Origin: Phycisphaeraceae bacterium
GTDB taxonomy: Bacteria; Planctomycetota; Phycisphaerae; Phycisphaerales; SM1A02
Length of the DNA stretch: 64,000 nucleotides
NCBI GenBank assembly: GCA_004213555.1
Contig: SHAP01000002.1
Location: forward strand, 62,001-126,000
Reading direction: 5' to 3'
Position numbers and translations under genes: made by a program. The notes under the pieces are model-generated. The model was not told the DNA's origin. It did not search any database and saw only the letters and a program-made list of their open reading frames with translations. Below are positions 7,937 through 15,944 of this stretch, piece by piece. How positions within the stretch are numbered: the first letter of the stretch is position 1; every line of letters begins with the position of its first letter.

Positions 7937-9649
7937 CTACTCGGACTGGTTTTTGGTGGGAATCGTTGGTTGTTGCGCGACGGAATGTCTTTCGGATTCC
8001 GTAATGACGATGCCGGATCCAGACTCCCAGGGACCGGTGTGTGTGCTTGAGTGACCGCCGACCCATTGGACCTCGATGCGTTCAATTTCACCAGAGGTCC
8101 AAACGACATGACTGCTGGTGCTGGCGTAACCGGTGGACACGTCGATGTGGTACGTCTGTGCTGTCCCATTGGATTTCACGATTTTCATTCGTGAACCAAC
8201 CGCGGGGGTGCCGTGGATGGTTTCAACATTGATTCGCGTGGCGGGGGGTTGCTCGAGTTCGGGATTGCTGAGCCACATTTGGGCTGGCCCGTCTCGCGAA
8301 ACCATGATCAGATCAATCCGGCCATCTCCATTCACGTCTCCGTGCGCTACGCCATGCGAAGCTTCTACGGGCACTTCAGGATCGAACACATCCTCCAGTG
8401 GCGTGAACCGTCCGTTGGTCTGTTCTTGGTACACCAAATTTGTTTCTGCGTATGGGACGTCTTCGCGCGGAGGGTTGATGTCTCGAAGCACTTTGCCGCA
8501 GGCCACCACGAGTTCGTCCCGGCCATCCGCATTGATGTCCAAGAACCGGCTTGCCCATCGGGTGTACCTCCGTGAAGCGCCAGCAATACCCCACCCTGCG
8601 GCCCGGTCTAAAAAGCGGCCGTTCTGATTTTGAAACAAACCGTCGGCTTCTCCTTCGATGTTTGACACATGGATTTCAAAATCACCATCTTGATCCAGGT
8701 CGCAAAATGCCACAGACATCCCAGCTCGGTTGGTGCCATCAAGCCCGGTCGCGCAGCCGAGGCGGCCGGCGGATTCTGTGAATGTGCCATCTTGATTGTT
8801 GATCCACAAAGCGTTGGCTGTTTTGTCGTTGGCCACGTACACATCTGGCCATCCGTCTGCGTTGAGGTCGGTGGAGCCCACCGCCAAACCATTGCCTTTG
8901 AATTCTGAAATGCCTGAGCTTTCGCTCACATCGGTGAACTGTCCTTGCCCGTTGTTTTGCAGCAGTCGGTCAGAAAGAGCCCTTCCGTATCTCTGAGGGT
9001 TGCAATAATCGCGTCCACCTCGCAGGTTGAAGCAGCCTCCACCAATATCAACCGACCAGTCCAAGTATCTGGTGACAAAGAGGTCAAGATCTCCGTCGCG
9101 GTCATAATCCAACAAACAAGACGACACAGAAAAATCGTCAAGAGCGGCGCTGTCGGCCTCTGGAGCTTTAGTGAACCGGCCGGTGCCGTCGTTGTAGTAC
9201 AGACAGTCTTTGCCAAAGTTGGTGATGTACAGGTCGATATCCCCATCGGCGTCGACATCACCGCATGTCACCCCATAGGAATACCCAAGGTCTATGAGCC
9301 CTGCGTTGGTGGTGTCGTCGACAAATTGTCCCTCACCTGTATTTCGGAAGAATCTGTTCTGGCTTTCGGCGTCGGCCAATTCTTCAAGGTTGTGACCTCG
9401 GACAAACAAGGCGTCGAGGTCGCCATCACCATCGGCATCAAAGAGGCCACATCCTGCCCCAAGACTTTCCGGCAAGTAGTACTGGCCACTGGCGCCGCTG
9501 CGATGTTGAAAAACCAAGCCAGATTCTGTAGCGCGCTCCACAAACATGGGTATGTTCTTTTTCTGCGGCTCTGAAGCCGGTGGGGAATCGCTGCTCCCAC
9601 ATCCTTGCATCACGGCCAATCCGGCGATCGGGAGGGTGAAGGTTCTCAT
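7937..9649 (-). CDS. FG-GAP / ASPIC-UnbV (CRTAC1-type) lipoprotein
   Basis: A 570-residue protein with a lipoprotein signal (MRTFTLPIAGLAVMQGCGSS). The body has repeated calcium-binding VCBS/FG-GAP motifs such as DADGDGDLDALFVRG, DVDADGDIDLYITNFG, DYDRDGDLDLFVTRY, DLNADGWPDVYVAND and DVNGDGRIDLIMV, forming a beta-propeller like integrin alpha chains. The C-terminal ~90 residues form an ASPIC/UnbV domain (VGSRMKIV, SSHVVW, IERIEVQWVGG). The family is extracellular and uncharacterised in bacteria. It overlaps the TPR lipoprotein at 9646 by 4 bp and precedes a second TPR lipoprotein. An adhesive or matrix role is inferred. Confidence 0.9.
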   Translation of the reverse strand: MRTFTLPIAGLAVMQGCGSSDSPPASEPQKKNIPMFVERATESGLVFQHRSGASGQYYLPESLGAGCGLFDADGDGDLDALFVRGHNLEELADAESQNRFFRNTGEGQFVDDTTNAGLIDLGYSYGVTCGDVDADGDIDLYITNFGKDCLYYNDGTGRFTKAPEADSAALDDFSVSSCLLDYDRDGDLDLFVTRYLDWSVDIGGGCFNLRGGRDYCNPQRYGRALSDRLLQNNGQGQFTDVSESSGISEFKGNGLAVGSTDLNADGWPDVYVANDKTANALWINNQDGTFTESAGRLGCATGLDGTNRAGMSVAFCDLDQDGDFEIHVSNIEGEADGLFQNQNGRFLDRAAGWGIAGASRRYTRWASRFLDINADGRDELVVACGKVLRDINPPREDVPYAETNLVYQEQTNGRFTPLEDVFDPEVPVEASHGVAHGDVNGDGRIDLIMVSRDGPAQMWLSNPELEQPPATRINVETIHGTPAVGSRMKIVKSNGTAQTYHIDVSTGYASTSSHVVWTSGEIERIEVQWVGGHSSTHTGPWESGSGIVITESERHSVAQQPTIPTKNQSE

Positions 9650-11022
9650 CGAATCCTTCCTTCGTAGATTGAGCGGTAGGTCTCATTGAGCGACTGTGCC
9701 AATTCAGATGCGGTGTCCAGACGACCCGCTTGGTATGCGGCAAAGGCCGCCTCCAGTTGGACTTCAGAGACATCTTGCCCCGCCACTCTCACAAGATCAA
9801 GCAAAGCATCCGTCGCTCGGTTCCATTCCCCCAGTCGTCCAACATTTCGCCAGGCGGCTGCTTGGAGCTTGAGGATCGATCGAGGGTTCCGAGACAATTC
9901 GGCTGCTTTCCTCCAGTCTCGTTCTGCGGAACCAAAGTTGCCCTCCAGCTCGGCGGCTTGGGCCGATGCAATAAACGCTTCTGGGACGGTCGGGTTGAGG
10001 CGGATTGCTTCCGCGGCCGACGTCTTGGCTCGGGCCAAGAGTTCCGCCCGATCATCGGCCATCTGGGCCATTTTTTCATGGACCACAGAATCAATGATCC
10101 AGAATTCACCGTCACTTGGCTGGTCGGCAACCACAGCATCGAGTGTTGCCTTGGCTTTGAGATATTGTTGGTCTCGATACAACACGTCGGCCAAAATCGA
10201 ACGTATGAACGCGTCTTCCGGTCTTTGCTTGACCAGTGTGCTGAGGCGTGGAATTGATTCGGATGGGGGAAAGGATTTTCGAATCGTGATCGCCCGATTG
10301 CCATCGGCATATTTCGTGCGGTCAAGAGGCTGAAGTCGCAGTAGGAGCGGACCGTTCGGCACCAAGCTTCCAGACGCCTTGGTGGCTGCAAACCGCTGCA
10401 GCAAGACTTGGTCATCCGTGGCCCGAGCGATTTGGAGGGCCAGCTGGGCAAGATGACCAGGAAGATTGCCTTGGAGCCAAGGATCCAATGTGCTGCGAGC
10501 GGCTTCGGCCTCTCCCCTTTGTATGTCCAGCAACATACTCACCGCGGCTCGACGTGATGAGCCAAAATCATCGGCTTTGCTGACCCAAGCCTCGGCTTGG
10601 TCCAGCGCTCCATCCTCGAGGTACCAATGGGCAAGGGTCACACAACATTCTGAATCATGATTGGCTTGCAGAAAATCAGCGGCGGTTTGGCACGCGTCGG
10701 CGACACCGATGCGTCGTTGAGCGTGTGCCAAGAGCATTCCGCACGGTTGTCCCAAGGCCATGGCGTGGGTGTAGGCGACCGCTGCTTCTTTGGGCCACTG
10801 ATTCATCAGACAAGCATCGCCGTACTCCTTCCAGCGGACGGGATCTTGTTGTGCTTGGAGCAAGGGTTTGGCCTTGGACCGAATGACTTGGGCTGCAATT
10901 CGGTCCAAGGCGGCATCGGGATCAGGACGGGGGAGCGGGGGACCGGCTGGAACCTGGGAGCCACAACCGACCAGAAGCGTGGCCGCCAAGAGTGTCCAGA
11001 AAATGTTCTGACGGTCGAACAT
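9646..11022 (-). CDS. TPR lipoprotein, first gene of UnbV operon
   Basis: A 458-residue lipoprotein (MFDRQNIFWTLLAATLLVGC, Cys at residue 20) with a TPR-like helical body. Repeated segments include ARTSAAEAIRLNPTVPEAF-like helices and FGSAERDWRKAAELSRN. It is a paralogue of the protein at 6519 through the shared PRPDPDAALDRI block and overall order, and more distantly resembles the partial protein at 1. It overlaps the UnbV gene by ATGA, giving a TPR / UnbV / TPR operon on the minus strand. The 120 bp to the divergent gene at 11143 should carry its promoter; I could not pick clear boxes. Confidence 0.83.
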   Translation of the reverse strand: MFDRQNIFWTLLAATLLVGCGSQVPAGPPLPRPDPDAALDRIAAQVIRSKAKPLLQAQQDPVRWKEYGDACLMNQWPKEAAVAYTHAMALGQPCGMLLAHAQRRIGVADACQTAADFLQANHDSECCVTLAHWYLEDGALDQAEAWVSKADDFGSSRRAAVSMLLDIQRGEAEAARSTLDPWLQGNLPGHLAQLALQIARATDDQVLLQRFAATKASGSLVPNGPLLLRLQPLDRTKYADGNRAITIRKSFPPSESIPRLSTLVKQRPEDAFIRSILADVLYRDQQYLKAKATLDAVVADQPSDGEFWIIDSVVHEKMAQMADDRAELLARAKTSAAEAIRLNPTVPEAFIASAQAAELEGNFGSAERDWRKAAELSRNPRSILKLQAAAWRNVGRLGEWNRATDALLDLVRVAGQDVSEVQLEAAFAAYQAGRLDTASELAQSLNETYRSIYEGRIR

Positions 11023-11142
11023 AACCTTCCATCATCGGCTCCAAGTGCGGAGTGTGCGCGGTGAATTTTGGTATTCCGGCCGGTGTTTGTTGTGATTCCG
11101 CGGCCTTCCATTCAGCAGACGCGATGCTGCGGGTGTACCCTC

Positions 11143-11460
11143 ATGCCCATGCGATGGTGGATGCTTTGCTTGGCGGGTCTGGGGCTCAGTTGCCAAACTG
11201 AGCAAGAACGAATCGCGGCCTTGCCTTTGCACCAAACCTTGGCCTATCACGGCGAACCGGTGGTTCAAGAGCGTTTGCTGGAGGGTTTGAGGTCGTATGA
11301 CGCCAGTCGCCGTCTGGAATCCATTCAAACCTTGGTCAACCTGACCGGTGGTGAATCTCTGGGTTATGTCTCTTGGCGTTCCCCGGAAGAAAACGCGTCA
11401 GCCATTGCCGCCTGGGAACAGTATCTGGCGACGACTGATATGGCGGAGGATCAGCCTTGA
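11143..11460 (+). CDS. Small lipoprotein upstream of mlaE
   Basis: About 105 residues. The ATG at 11143 (MPMRWWMLCLAGLGLSC) gives a standard lipobox, LGLSC; an ATG two codons later is equally possible. The mature part has an ERLLEGLRSYDASRRLESIQ helix and ends TTDMAEDQP, with no domain I recognise. Its stop codon overlaps the TTG start of mlaE, so translation is coupled. The position suggests an accessory lipoprotein of the Mla phospholipid transporter, which elsewhere uses lipoproteins such as MlaA; the sequence itself does not resemble MlaA. Confidence 0.6.
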   Translation: MPMRWWMLCLAGLGLSCQTEQERIAALPLHQTLAYHGEPVVQERLLEGLRSYDASRRLESIQTLVNLTGGESLGYVSWRSPEENASAIAAWEQYLATTDMAEDQP

Positions 11461-12239
11461 ATTCACTGCGTCGGGCCACCGCCGAAGTTGGCGCAATCTC
11501 GAGGATGGTGGGAGGCAGCCTTCGTTGTCTTCCTCGTTTTTTGGGCACGAGTCGAAAATGTGCAATGCTTCGCCACCACACGGTGCAGCAATTGGCCCGA
11601 GTCGGTGGACACAGTGTTGGCATTGTGGTGTTGGTGGTCTTTGTGGTCGGTGCCGTGATTTCCATGCAAATTGGACCGCTGCTTCGGGACTACGGGGTGG
11701 TGATCATGATCGCGGATGTGGCGGGCATTGGCTTCCTTCGCGAGTTGGGTCCCATGCTGACTGCAGTGGTACTGTCGGGATACGCCGGGGCATCGATTGC
11801 CGCGGAGTTGGGCACCATGAAAGTGGGTGAGGAGATCGACGCGCTGCGGGCCATGGCCATTGATCCATTTTTGCACTTGGTGGTCCCACGAATTTTGGCT
11901 TGCATCGTGATGACCACTTGTCTCTCGGCCATCGGTGATGCGTCTGGAGTCTTGGGAGGGTTGGCTGTCGGCACGTTCATGATGGGCATTGATCCCGCCG
12001 CGTACCTGGCGGAGTTGGCTTGGGCGACCGAACTCTCTGATTTGATCTCTGGCTTGGCCAAAGCCGTCATGTTTGGTGGGATCGTGGGGGGGATTGCTTG
12101 CCGATTTGGTTTGGCGGTTCGAGGTGGCGCCGATGCGGTCGGTCGAGCCGCAACCCAAACCATCGTCTGGAGCATTGTCACGCTCATCTTGGCCGACCTG
12201 TTGTTCACCATCGGCTTCTATGCCATCAGGGTCGGCTGA
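11457..12239 (+). CDS. mlaE: MlaE-type lipid ABC transporter permease
   Basis: A 260-residue integral membrane protein of the MlaE/YrbE family. It shows the family hallmarks FLRELGPMLTAVVLSGYAGASIAAELGTMKV and EIDALRAMAIDP split over several predicted membrane segments, plus a long N-terminal amphipathic region. The family forms the inner-membrane core of a transporter that moves phospholipid between inner and outer membranes. The start is a TTG overlapping the TGA of the upstream lipoprotein (TTGA); an internal start is possible because the first ~40 residues are not strongly conserved. It is followed directly by the ATPase and MCE genes. Confidence 0.93.
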   Translation: MNSLRRATAEVGAISRMVGGSLRCLPRFLGTSRKCAMLRHHTVQQLARVGGHSVGIVVLVVFVVGAVISMQIGPLLRDYGVVIMIADVAGIGFLRELGPMLTAVVLSGYAGASIAAELGTMKVGEEIDALRAMAIDPFLHLVVPRILACIVMTTCLSAIGDASGVLGGLAVGTFMMGIDPAAYLAELAWATELSDLISGLAKAVMFGGIVGGIACRFGLAVRGGADAVGRAATQTIVWSIVTLILADLLFTIGFYAIRVG

Positions 12240-12240
12240 T

Positions 12241-13005
12241 ATGGGGGAGCGGATGATTTCAGCGACCGACTTGCACCACGCTTATGGCCAGCAGGAGGTT
12301 TTGCGTGGGGTCTCATTGCACTTGAACCCAGGTGAAACGCTGGTGGTCTTGGGCGGCTCGGGTTCGGGCAAAAGCACGTTGCTTCGTGTGTTGTGCGGAT
12401 TGTTGGCCTGCGATGCCGGAGAAATTCGGGTTGAAGACGGCCGATGTCTGCGAGAGATGGACGAACGAGAACGCGAGAAGTGGCGCATGGGGGTTGGGGT
12501 GGTGTTCCAAAATGCAGCGCTTCTGGGCTCCCTTTCGGTCTTCGAAAATGTGGCGTTGCCCCTCCGCATGCACCGGAACTTGGATGAGGCAGAATTGAAG
12601 GTCCTGGTGGGAGAGTTGCTGAGCCAAGTCGCGCTGGACGGGGCTGGCGGCAAGATGCCGCAGGAATTGTCAGGAGGCATGCGAAAGCGCGCGGGTTTGG
12701 CCCGGGCGTTGGCCATGAATCCAAACATCATTTTCTACGACGAGCCGAGTGCGGGGCTGGATCCCGTCAGTGCTGGCCGCATTGATCGTTTGATTGTGGA
12801 ACGGGCCCAATCAGGAACCGCCCAAATCGTGGTCACCCACGAGATGGGATCAGCCTTCCGAATTGCGGACCGCATGGTGTTGCTGCACCAAGGTCACATG
12901 GTGGCCGAAGGGACCCCCGAGGAATTCCAGAATTCTTCGGATCCCCGAATCAGACAGTTTGTTGAAGGTGGGGCTGATGGTCCCCTGGAGGAGTCGGCAT
13001 CATGA
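12241..13005 (+). CDS. mlaF: MlaF-type ABC transporter ATPase
   Basis: A 254-residue ABC ATPase from the ATG at 12241; a second ATG at 12253 has a better ribosome-binding site (GGGGGAG just upstream) and may be the true start. Walker A is [14 protein letters not shown], the Q-loop is VVFQNAALLGSLSVFENV, the signature is ELSGGMRKRAGLARAL, Walker B is IIFYDEPSAGLDPV and the switch His is in VTHEMGSA. The FQNAALLGSLSVFENV form and short loop are typical of MlaF. It powers lipid transport with MlaE and the MCE protein. Its stop overlaps the start of the next gene by ATGA. Confidence 0.94.
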   Translation: MGERMISATDLHHAYGQQEVLRGVSLHLNPGETLVVLGGSGSGKSTLLRVLCGLLACDAGEIRVEDGRCLREMDEREREKWRMGVGVVFQNAALLGSLSVFENVALPLRMHRNLDEAELKVLVGELLSQVALDGAGGKMPQELSGGMRKRAGLARALAMNPNIIFYDEPSAGLDPVSAGRIDRLIVERAQSGTAQIVVTHEMGSAFRIADRMVLLHQGHMVAEGTPEEFQNSSDPRIRQFVEGGADGPLEESAS

Positions 13006-14414
13006 ATCGCCAAGACACCAGTACTGGAGCCATTGTTATCGCAAGCCTCATCATCACCGTGATGTTGATCGTTTGGGTAGGTGGTCAAAACACATTGATT
13101 GGCGGCCGGGCCTACGAGGTCTATTTCCCCGTTGCAGCGGATCTCGGGGGGATCGGTGAAGGCGACCCGGTGCGGTTGGGCGGACACACCATTTCAAAAG
13201 TTGAGTCGGTAGATGTGGAGATCCCCTCGGACAATCCCGACAAGCCGGTGGTGGTGGTGGGGTTCCGTTTGCCCGATTCCGTGCCTTTGCGCAATGGAGC
13301 CCAAGTGGAAGTGCAGACCAGCTTCACGGGGGTGGCTTCGCTGAACATCACCTCCATAGGTGTTGGCGATTTGCTGGATGCTGGGGATCGTTTGGCCGGT
13401 CAAGCATCCAGCATCCAACGCATCACCGAAGCGATCACGTCGTTGGCCCCAGACATCAGCGCGGCGGTCGATGAAATCCGAACCAAGATCGTTCCAGAAA
13501 TCACCGAAGCGGCGAATGCTTTCCAGATGACCCTGGCCGAAGCCAACGCCACTCTTGAAGCGTATCGCGGGGTTGCCGAGCAAGTGCAAGCCGACGACGG
13601 CACGCTGGCTCGCTTGGATCGGGCCATTCTGGGACTCGATGAGACCATTGAGAAAATCGGAATGAGTGTCGACCGAGTCGGTCTCGACGTCAGCGCGGTG
13701 GTGCAAGATTTTCGCGCCGAGGACGGCTTGATGGTGCAGTTGGAATCCGGCGTTGCTTCGTTTGAGGCAGCGATGTCATCGTTGGGCGTTGTGTTTGGTG
13801 AAGGCGGGCCAGACCTCACCTCCGCGGCGGGTTCGATTCGCGAAGCAGCGGATGGCTTGCCACTTGCCGTGGGTGAGTTGCGGGCGGCTTTTGAAGATTT
13901 GCGCCGTGAGTTGAACGACGACTCGGGCACCTTGGCCACCATTCGAGATGCCGCAGGTAAAGCGGATTCTGCCTTGGAGGAAGTACGAAGCCTTTTGGTC
14001 CGCAACCGAGATCAAGTGGACCAAACCATGGTGGCCGCGCGTTCGGCGGTGGAAGAAATTCGTTTGGGCATGACCGAGTTGCGGGCCGAGCCTTGGAAGT
14101 TGTTGGCCAAGTCCACCAACGCCGATGAGACGGCCTACGTGATTCGGCAAGCCACCCGGGATTATGCCGAGGCGGCAAGGAATCTTGAAGGAGCTGCAAG
14201 TCGTTTCCGCAATGCCAGCCAGTCTTCTGAGACTTCTTCGAAGGAACTGATGCGTTTGGCCCAAGCGGTGGATGCTTCGATGGCCAAATTCCAAGACATC
14301 GAACGCGCGCTGTTCCTGTTGTTGGTGCAGTCGGGCGGGGGAGAGCCTCCGCAGCCACGACCGTTCTCTGACTTGCTCCTGGAATCGCTGCAGGATTCTG
14401 AATCGGAGAAATAA
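13002..14414 (+). CDS. mlaD: MlaD-like MCE-domain protein
   Basis: A 470-residue protein with one N-terminal membrane helix (AIVIASLIITVMLIVWVGGQ) and an MCE domain (YEVYFPVAADLGGIGEGDPV ... RLGGHTISKVESV) at about residues 40-130. Beyond it lies a long helical, coiled-coil-like periplasmic region of more than 300 residues, much longer than E. coli MlaD (~180), more like the LetB/PqiB or Mce-type tails that may span the periplasm. In the Mla system this subunit forms a hexamer on MlaE and carries lipid. Translation is coupled to mlaF. Confidence 0.9.
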   Translation: MNRQDTSTGAIVIASLIITVMLIVWVGGQNTLIGGRAYEVYFPVAADLGGIGEGDPVRLGGHTISKVESVDVEIPSDNPDKPVVVVGFRLPDSVPLRNGAQVEVQTSFTGVASLNITSIGVGDLLDAGDRLAGQASSIQRITEAITSLAPDISAAVDEIRTKIVPEITEAANAFQMTLAEANATLEAYRGVAEQVQADDGTLARLDRAILGLDETIEKIGMSVDRVGLDVSAVVQDFRAEDGLMVQLESGVASFEAAMSSLGVVFGEGGPDLTSAAGSIREAADGLPLAVGELRAAFEDLRRELNDDSGTLATIRDAAGKADSALEEVRSLLVRNRDQVDQTMVAARSAVEEIRLGMTELRAEPWKLLAKSTNADETAYVIRQATRDYAEAARNLEGAASRFRNASQSSETSSKELMRLAQAVDASMAKFQDIERALFLLLVQSGGGEPPQPRPFSDLLLESLQDSESEK

Positions 14415-14437
14415 GTCCCCCACAAAGGGTGTGATTC

Positions 14438-14620
14438 TTAGGCAAGATGGCTCAGGAGATCAAACAGCCATGAAAGTGGCCGCCGGAGCGCCCACGCCAT
14501 CAACAGGGCGAAAAGAGCGCCAAGAATGGAAGCAATGACGGTTTCCCCAAGCAGGCCGCCAATGGTCCATCCCAGCGGTGCCAACACCACCGCCGCCAGC
14601 ACAAAAGACACGATCTTCAT
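14438..14620 (-). CDS. Small membrane protein
   Basis: A 60-residue protein with two hydrophobic segments (IVSFVLAAVVLAPLGWTIGG and ETVIASILGALFALLMAW) joined by a short turn, ending in RRPLSWLFDLLSHLA. It looks like a two-helix inner-membrane protein. No ribosome-binding site is visible. It is convergent with mlaD and 60 bp after the pentapeptide gene on the same strand. Real coding is likely because of the regular hydrophobic pattern, but function is unknown. Confidence 0.5.
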   Translation of the reverse strand: MKIVSFVLAAVVLAPLGWTIGGLLGETVIASILGALFALLMAWALRRPLSWLFDLLSHLA

Positions 14621-14680
14621 GCGATTATCGTAAGCAAATGGAGAGGCGGTACTTGTTCCCGGGACAACAGGATGTTGTGC

Positions 14681-15619
14681 TTACGGACACGCACCCCAAT
14701 CGTTGAGGATGACCAAGACATCGGAGAACCCAATGGTTCCGTCACCATCAACATCGGCAGGGCAATCATCGGCTGCTGGTTGACAATCGTCACAGGAACC
14801 GCCTTCGGTCCAAGTGCCGCCCATTGCAGAGCAGTTTGATTCGGAAATGGAAGCACAGCCCGAGTTCGTGCAGCAGGAACCGGTTGATTCAGATACTGGG
14901 AAAATGAAATCGATTACACCAGACAGATTCGCACCAGACAGGTCCGCACCCTTCAGGATCGCACCAGACAGGTTCGCATTCGTCAGGTCCGCATTAGACA
15001 GGATCGCACCAGTCAGGTCTGCACCAGTCAGGTCCGCATTAGACAGGTTCGCACCAGTCAGGTCTGCACCAGACAGGTTTGCACCAGACAGGTCCGCAAA
15101 AGTCAGGTTCGCATCAGTCAGGAATGCACCAGACAGGTCCGCATCAGTCAGGAATGCACCAGACAGGTCCGCACCAGACAGGTCCGCACCAGACAGGTTC
15201 GCACCAGACAGGTTCGCATCAGGCAGGTTCGCATCAGACAGGTTCGCAATGTTTAGGAATGCACCAGACAGGTCCGCACCAGTCAGATTCGCAAAAGTCA
15301 TATTCGCACCAGTCAGATTCGCACCAGACAGGATCGCACCAGTCAGGTCTGCACCAGTCAGGTCCGCATCAGACAGGTTCGCATCAGACAGGTTCGCAAT
15401 GTTTAGGAATGCACCAGACAGGTTTGCACCAAGCAGGAATGCCTCAAACAGGTCCGCACACCCCAAATACAACCCTGACAAATCAACAAACGGCTCCGCA
15501 TCCAACTCCGTCAGAAGCAGCGATCCATTCCCATCACAATCAAAGTATTGAAAGATGTCTGCGTGGGATACAGATGCAACGGCAAGGGCAACGGACGATA
15601 CGAGGGCAGATGAACGCAT
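14681..15619 (-). CDS. Secreted pentapeptide-repeat protein with dockerin-like tail
   Basis: A 312-residue protein. AGGAG lies upstream of the ATG at 15619 and a signal peptide ([20 protein letters not shown]) follows. Next is an EF-hand-like [14 protein letters not shown], then about 34 pentapeptide units of A(N/D)LSG type (residues ~65-235), expected to fold as a right-handed quadrilateral beta-helix. Then comes one Cys-rich module (GSCCTNSGC ... CDDC) like those in the protein at 31658, and a C-terminal dockerin-like [20 protein letters not shown] with GACP at the end. The repeats are encoded by near-perfect 15-bp DNA repeats. Target and role are unknown; surface location is inferred. Confidence 0.88.
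   Translation of the reverse strand: MRSSALVSSVALAVASVSHADIFQYFDCDGNGSLLLTELDAEPFVDLSGLYLGCADLFEAFLLGANLSGAFLNIANLSDANLSDADLTGADLTGAILSGANLTGANMTFANLTGADLSGAFLNIANLSDANLPDANLSGANLSGADLSGADLSGAFLTDADLSGAFLTDANLTFADLSGANLSGADLTGANLSNADLTGADLTGAILSNADLTNANLSGAILKGADLSGANLSGVIDFIFPVSESTGSCCTNSGCASISESNCSAMGGTWTEGGSCDDCQPAADDCPADVDGDGTIGFSDVLVILNDWGACP
14915..15435. repeat. 15-bp tandem repeats inside pentapeptide gene
   Basis: About 34 copies of a 15-bp unit reading CACCAGACAGGTTCG or close variants on the plus strand. On the minus strand each unit encodes five residues of the pentapeptide helix. Nearly identical longer blocks also repeat (for example around 15228-15258 and 15378-15408), pointing to recent unequal exchange or slippage in multiples of 15 bp, which keeps the frame. 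Confidence 0.9.
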
Positions 15620-15670
15620 AGAAAACTCCTAACCACAATGTAAATGAGATCAGGGTCCGGGAGAAGTGAT

Positions 15671-15799
15671 TTAGGAATCCGAAAGCAACTGCATGAGGGC
15701 ATTCACTTTTTGGTCATCAAGCGTGTCTATGAGGTGGTGCAGAGCGGCTCTCTTTTGACCCAATTCGTATAATTTTGGCGCCCTGATCGTATAACTCAA
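15671..15799 (-). CDS. Possible 42-residue protein after tRNA terminator
   Basis: A TTG start at 15799 opens a 42-codon frame ending in TAA at 15671. The product reads (M)SYTIRAPKLYELGQKRAA, then LHHLIDTLDDQKVNALMQLL and SDS, with protein-like composition and an amphipathic helical pattern. There is no clear ribosome-binding site, and the frame stays open upstream toward the tRNA terminator, so it could also be the tail of a decayed gene. Two direct copies of TCGTATAA (15765-15772 and 15787-15794) lie within it. Confidence 0.3.
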   Translation of the reverse strand: MSYTIRAPKLYELGQKRAALHHLIDTLDDQKVNALMQLLSDS

Positions 15800-15810
15800 A
15801 CGGGGTTCAA

Positions 15811-15844
15811 CGAAAATCGCCCCTCACAGGCTGTGAAGGGCGAT
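15811..15844 (-). terminator. Terminator after tRNA(CAA)
   Basis: A 14-bp stem with one mismatch (ATCGCCC.TCACAG against CTGTGA.GGGCGAT), followed on the minus strand by TTTTCG. It begins two bases after the 3' end of the tRNA and probably ends the uvrA-ispD-tRNA transcript. Confidence 0.8.
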
Positions 15845-15846
15845 AA

Positions 15847-15920
15847 TGCCGATGGTGGGATTCGAACCCACAACATGCTGATTTTGAATCAACCACCTCT
15901 GCCAATTGGGTCACATCGGC
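15847..15920 (-). tRNA. tRNA with anticodon CAA, class I body
   Basis: A 74-base cloverleaf on the minus strand. The acceptor stem GCCGATG/CATCGGC is perfect with discriminator A; the T arm is GTGGG-TTCGAAT-CCCAC; the anticodon arm is GTTGA-TTCAAAA-TCAGC, giving anticodon CAA (Leu codon TTG). The anticodon arm is nearly the same as that of bacterial tRNA-Leu(CAA), but the variable loop is only five bases, where bacterial tRNA-Leu normally has a long arm. No CCA is encoded. It lies 24 bp after ispD on the same strand. Decoding Leu is the simplest reading. Confidence 0.85.
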
Positions 15921-15944
15921 TGTGATGCGCAATAGTACCAAAGC

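Noticed and set aside
15079-15435. CRISPR array
   Set aside because: Regular spacing comes from coding pentapeptide repeats of 15 bp with no spacers, and no cas genes are present.
14814-15551. Long plus-strand open frames opposite the pentapeptide gene, with regular Ala-Pro-Asp-Arg repeats
   Set aside because: They come from the 15-bp repeat, which keeps all frames open. Only the minus-strand frame has a signal peptide, a ribosome-binding site and known repeat and tail domains.
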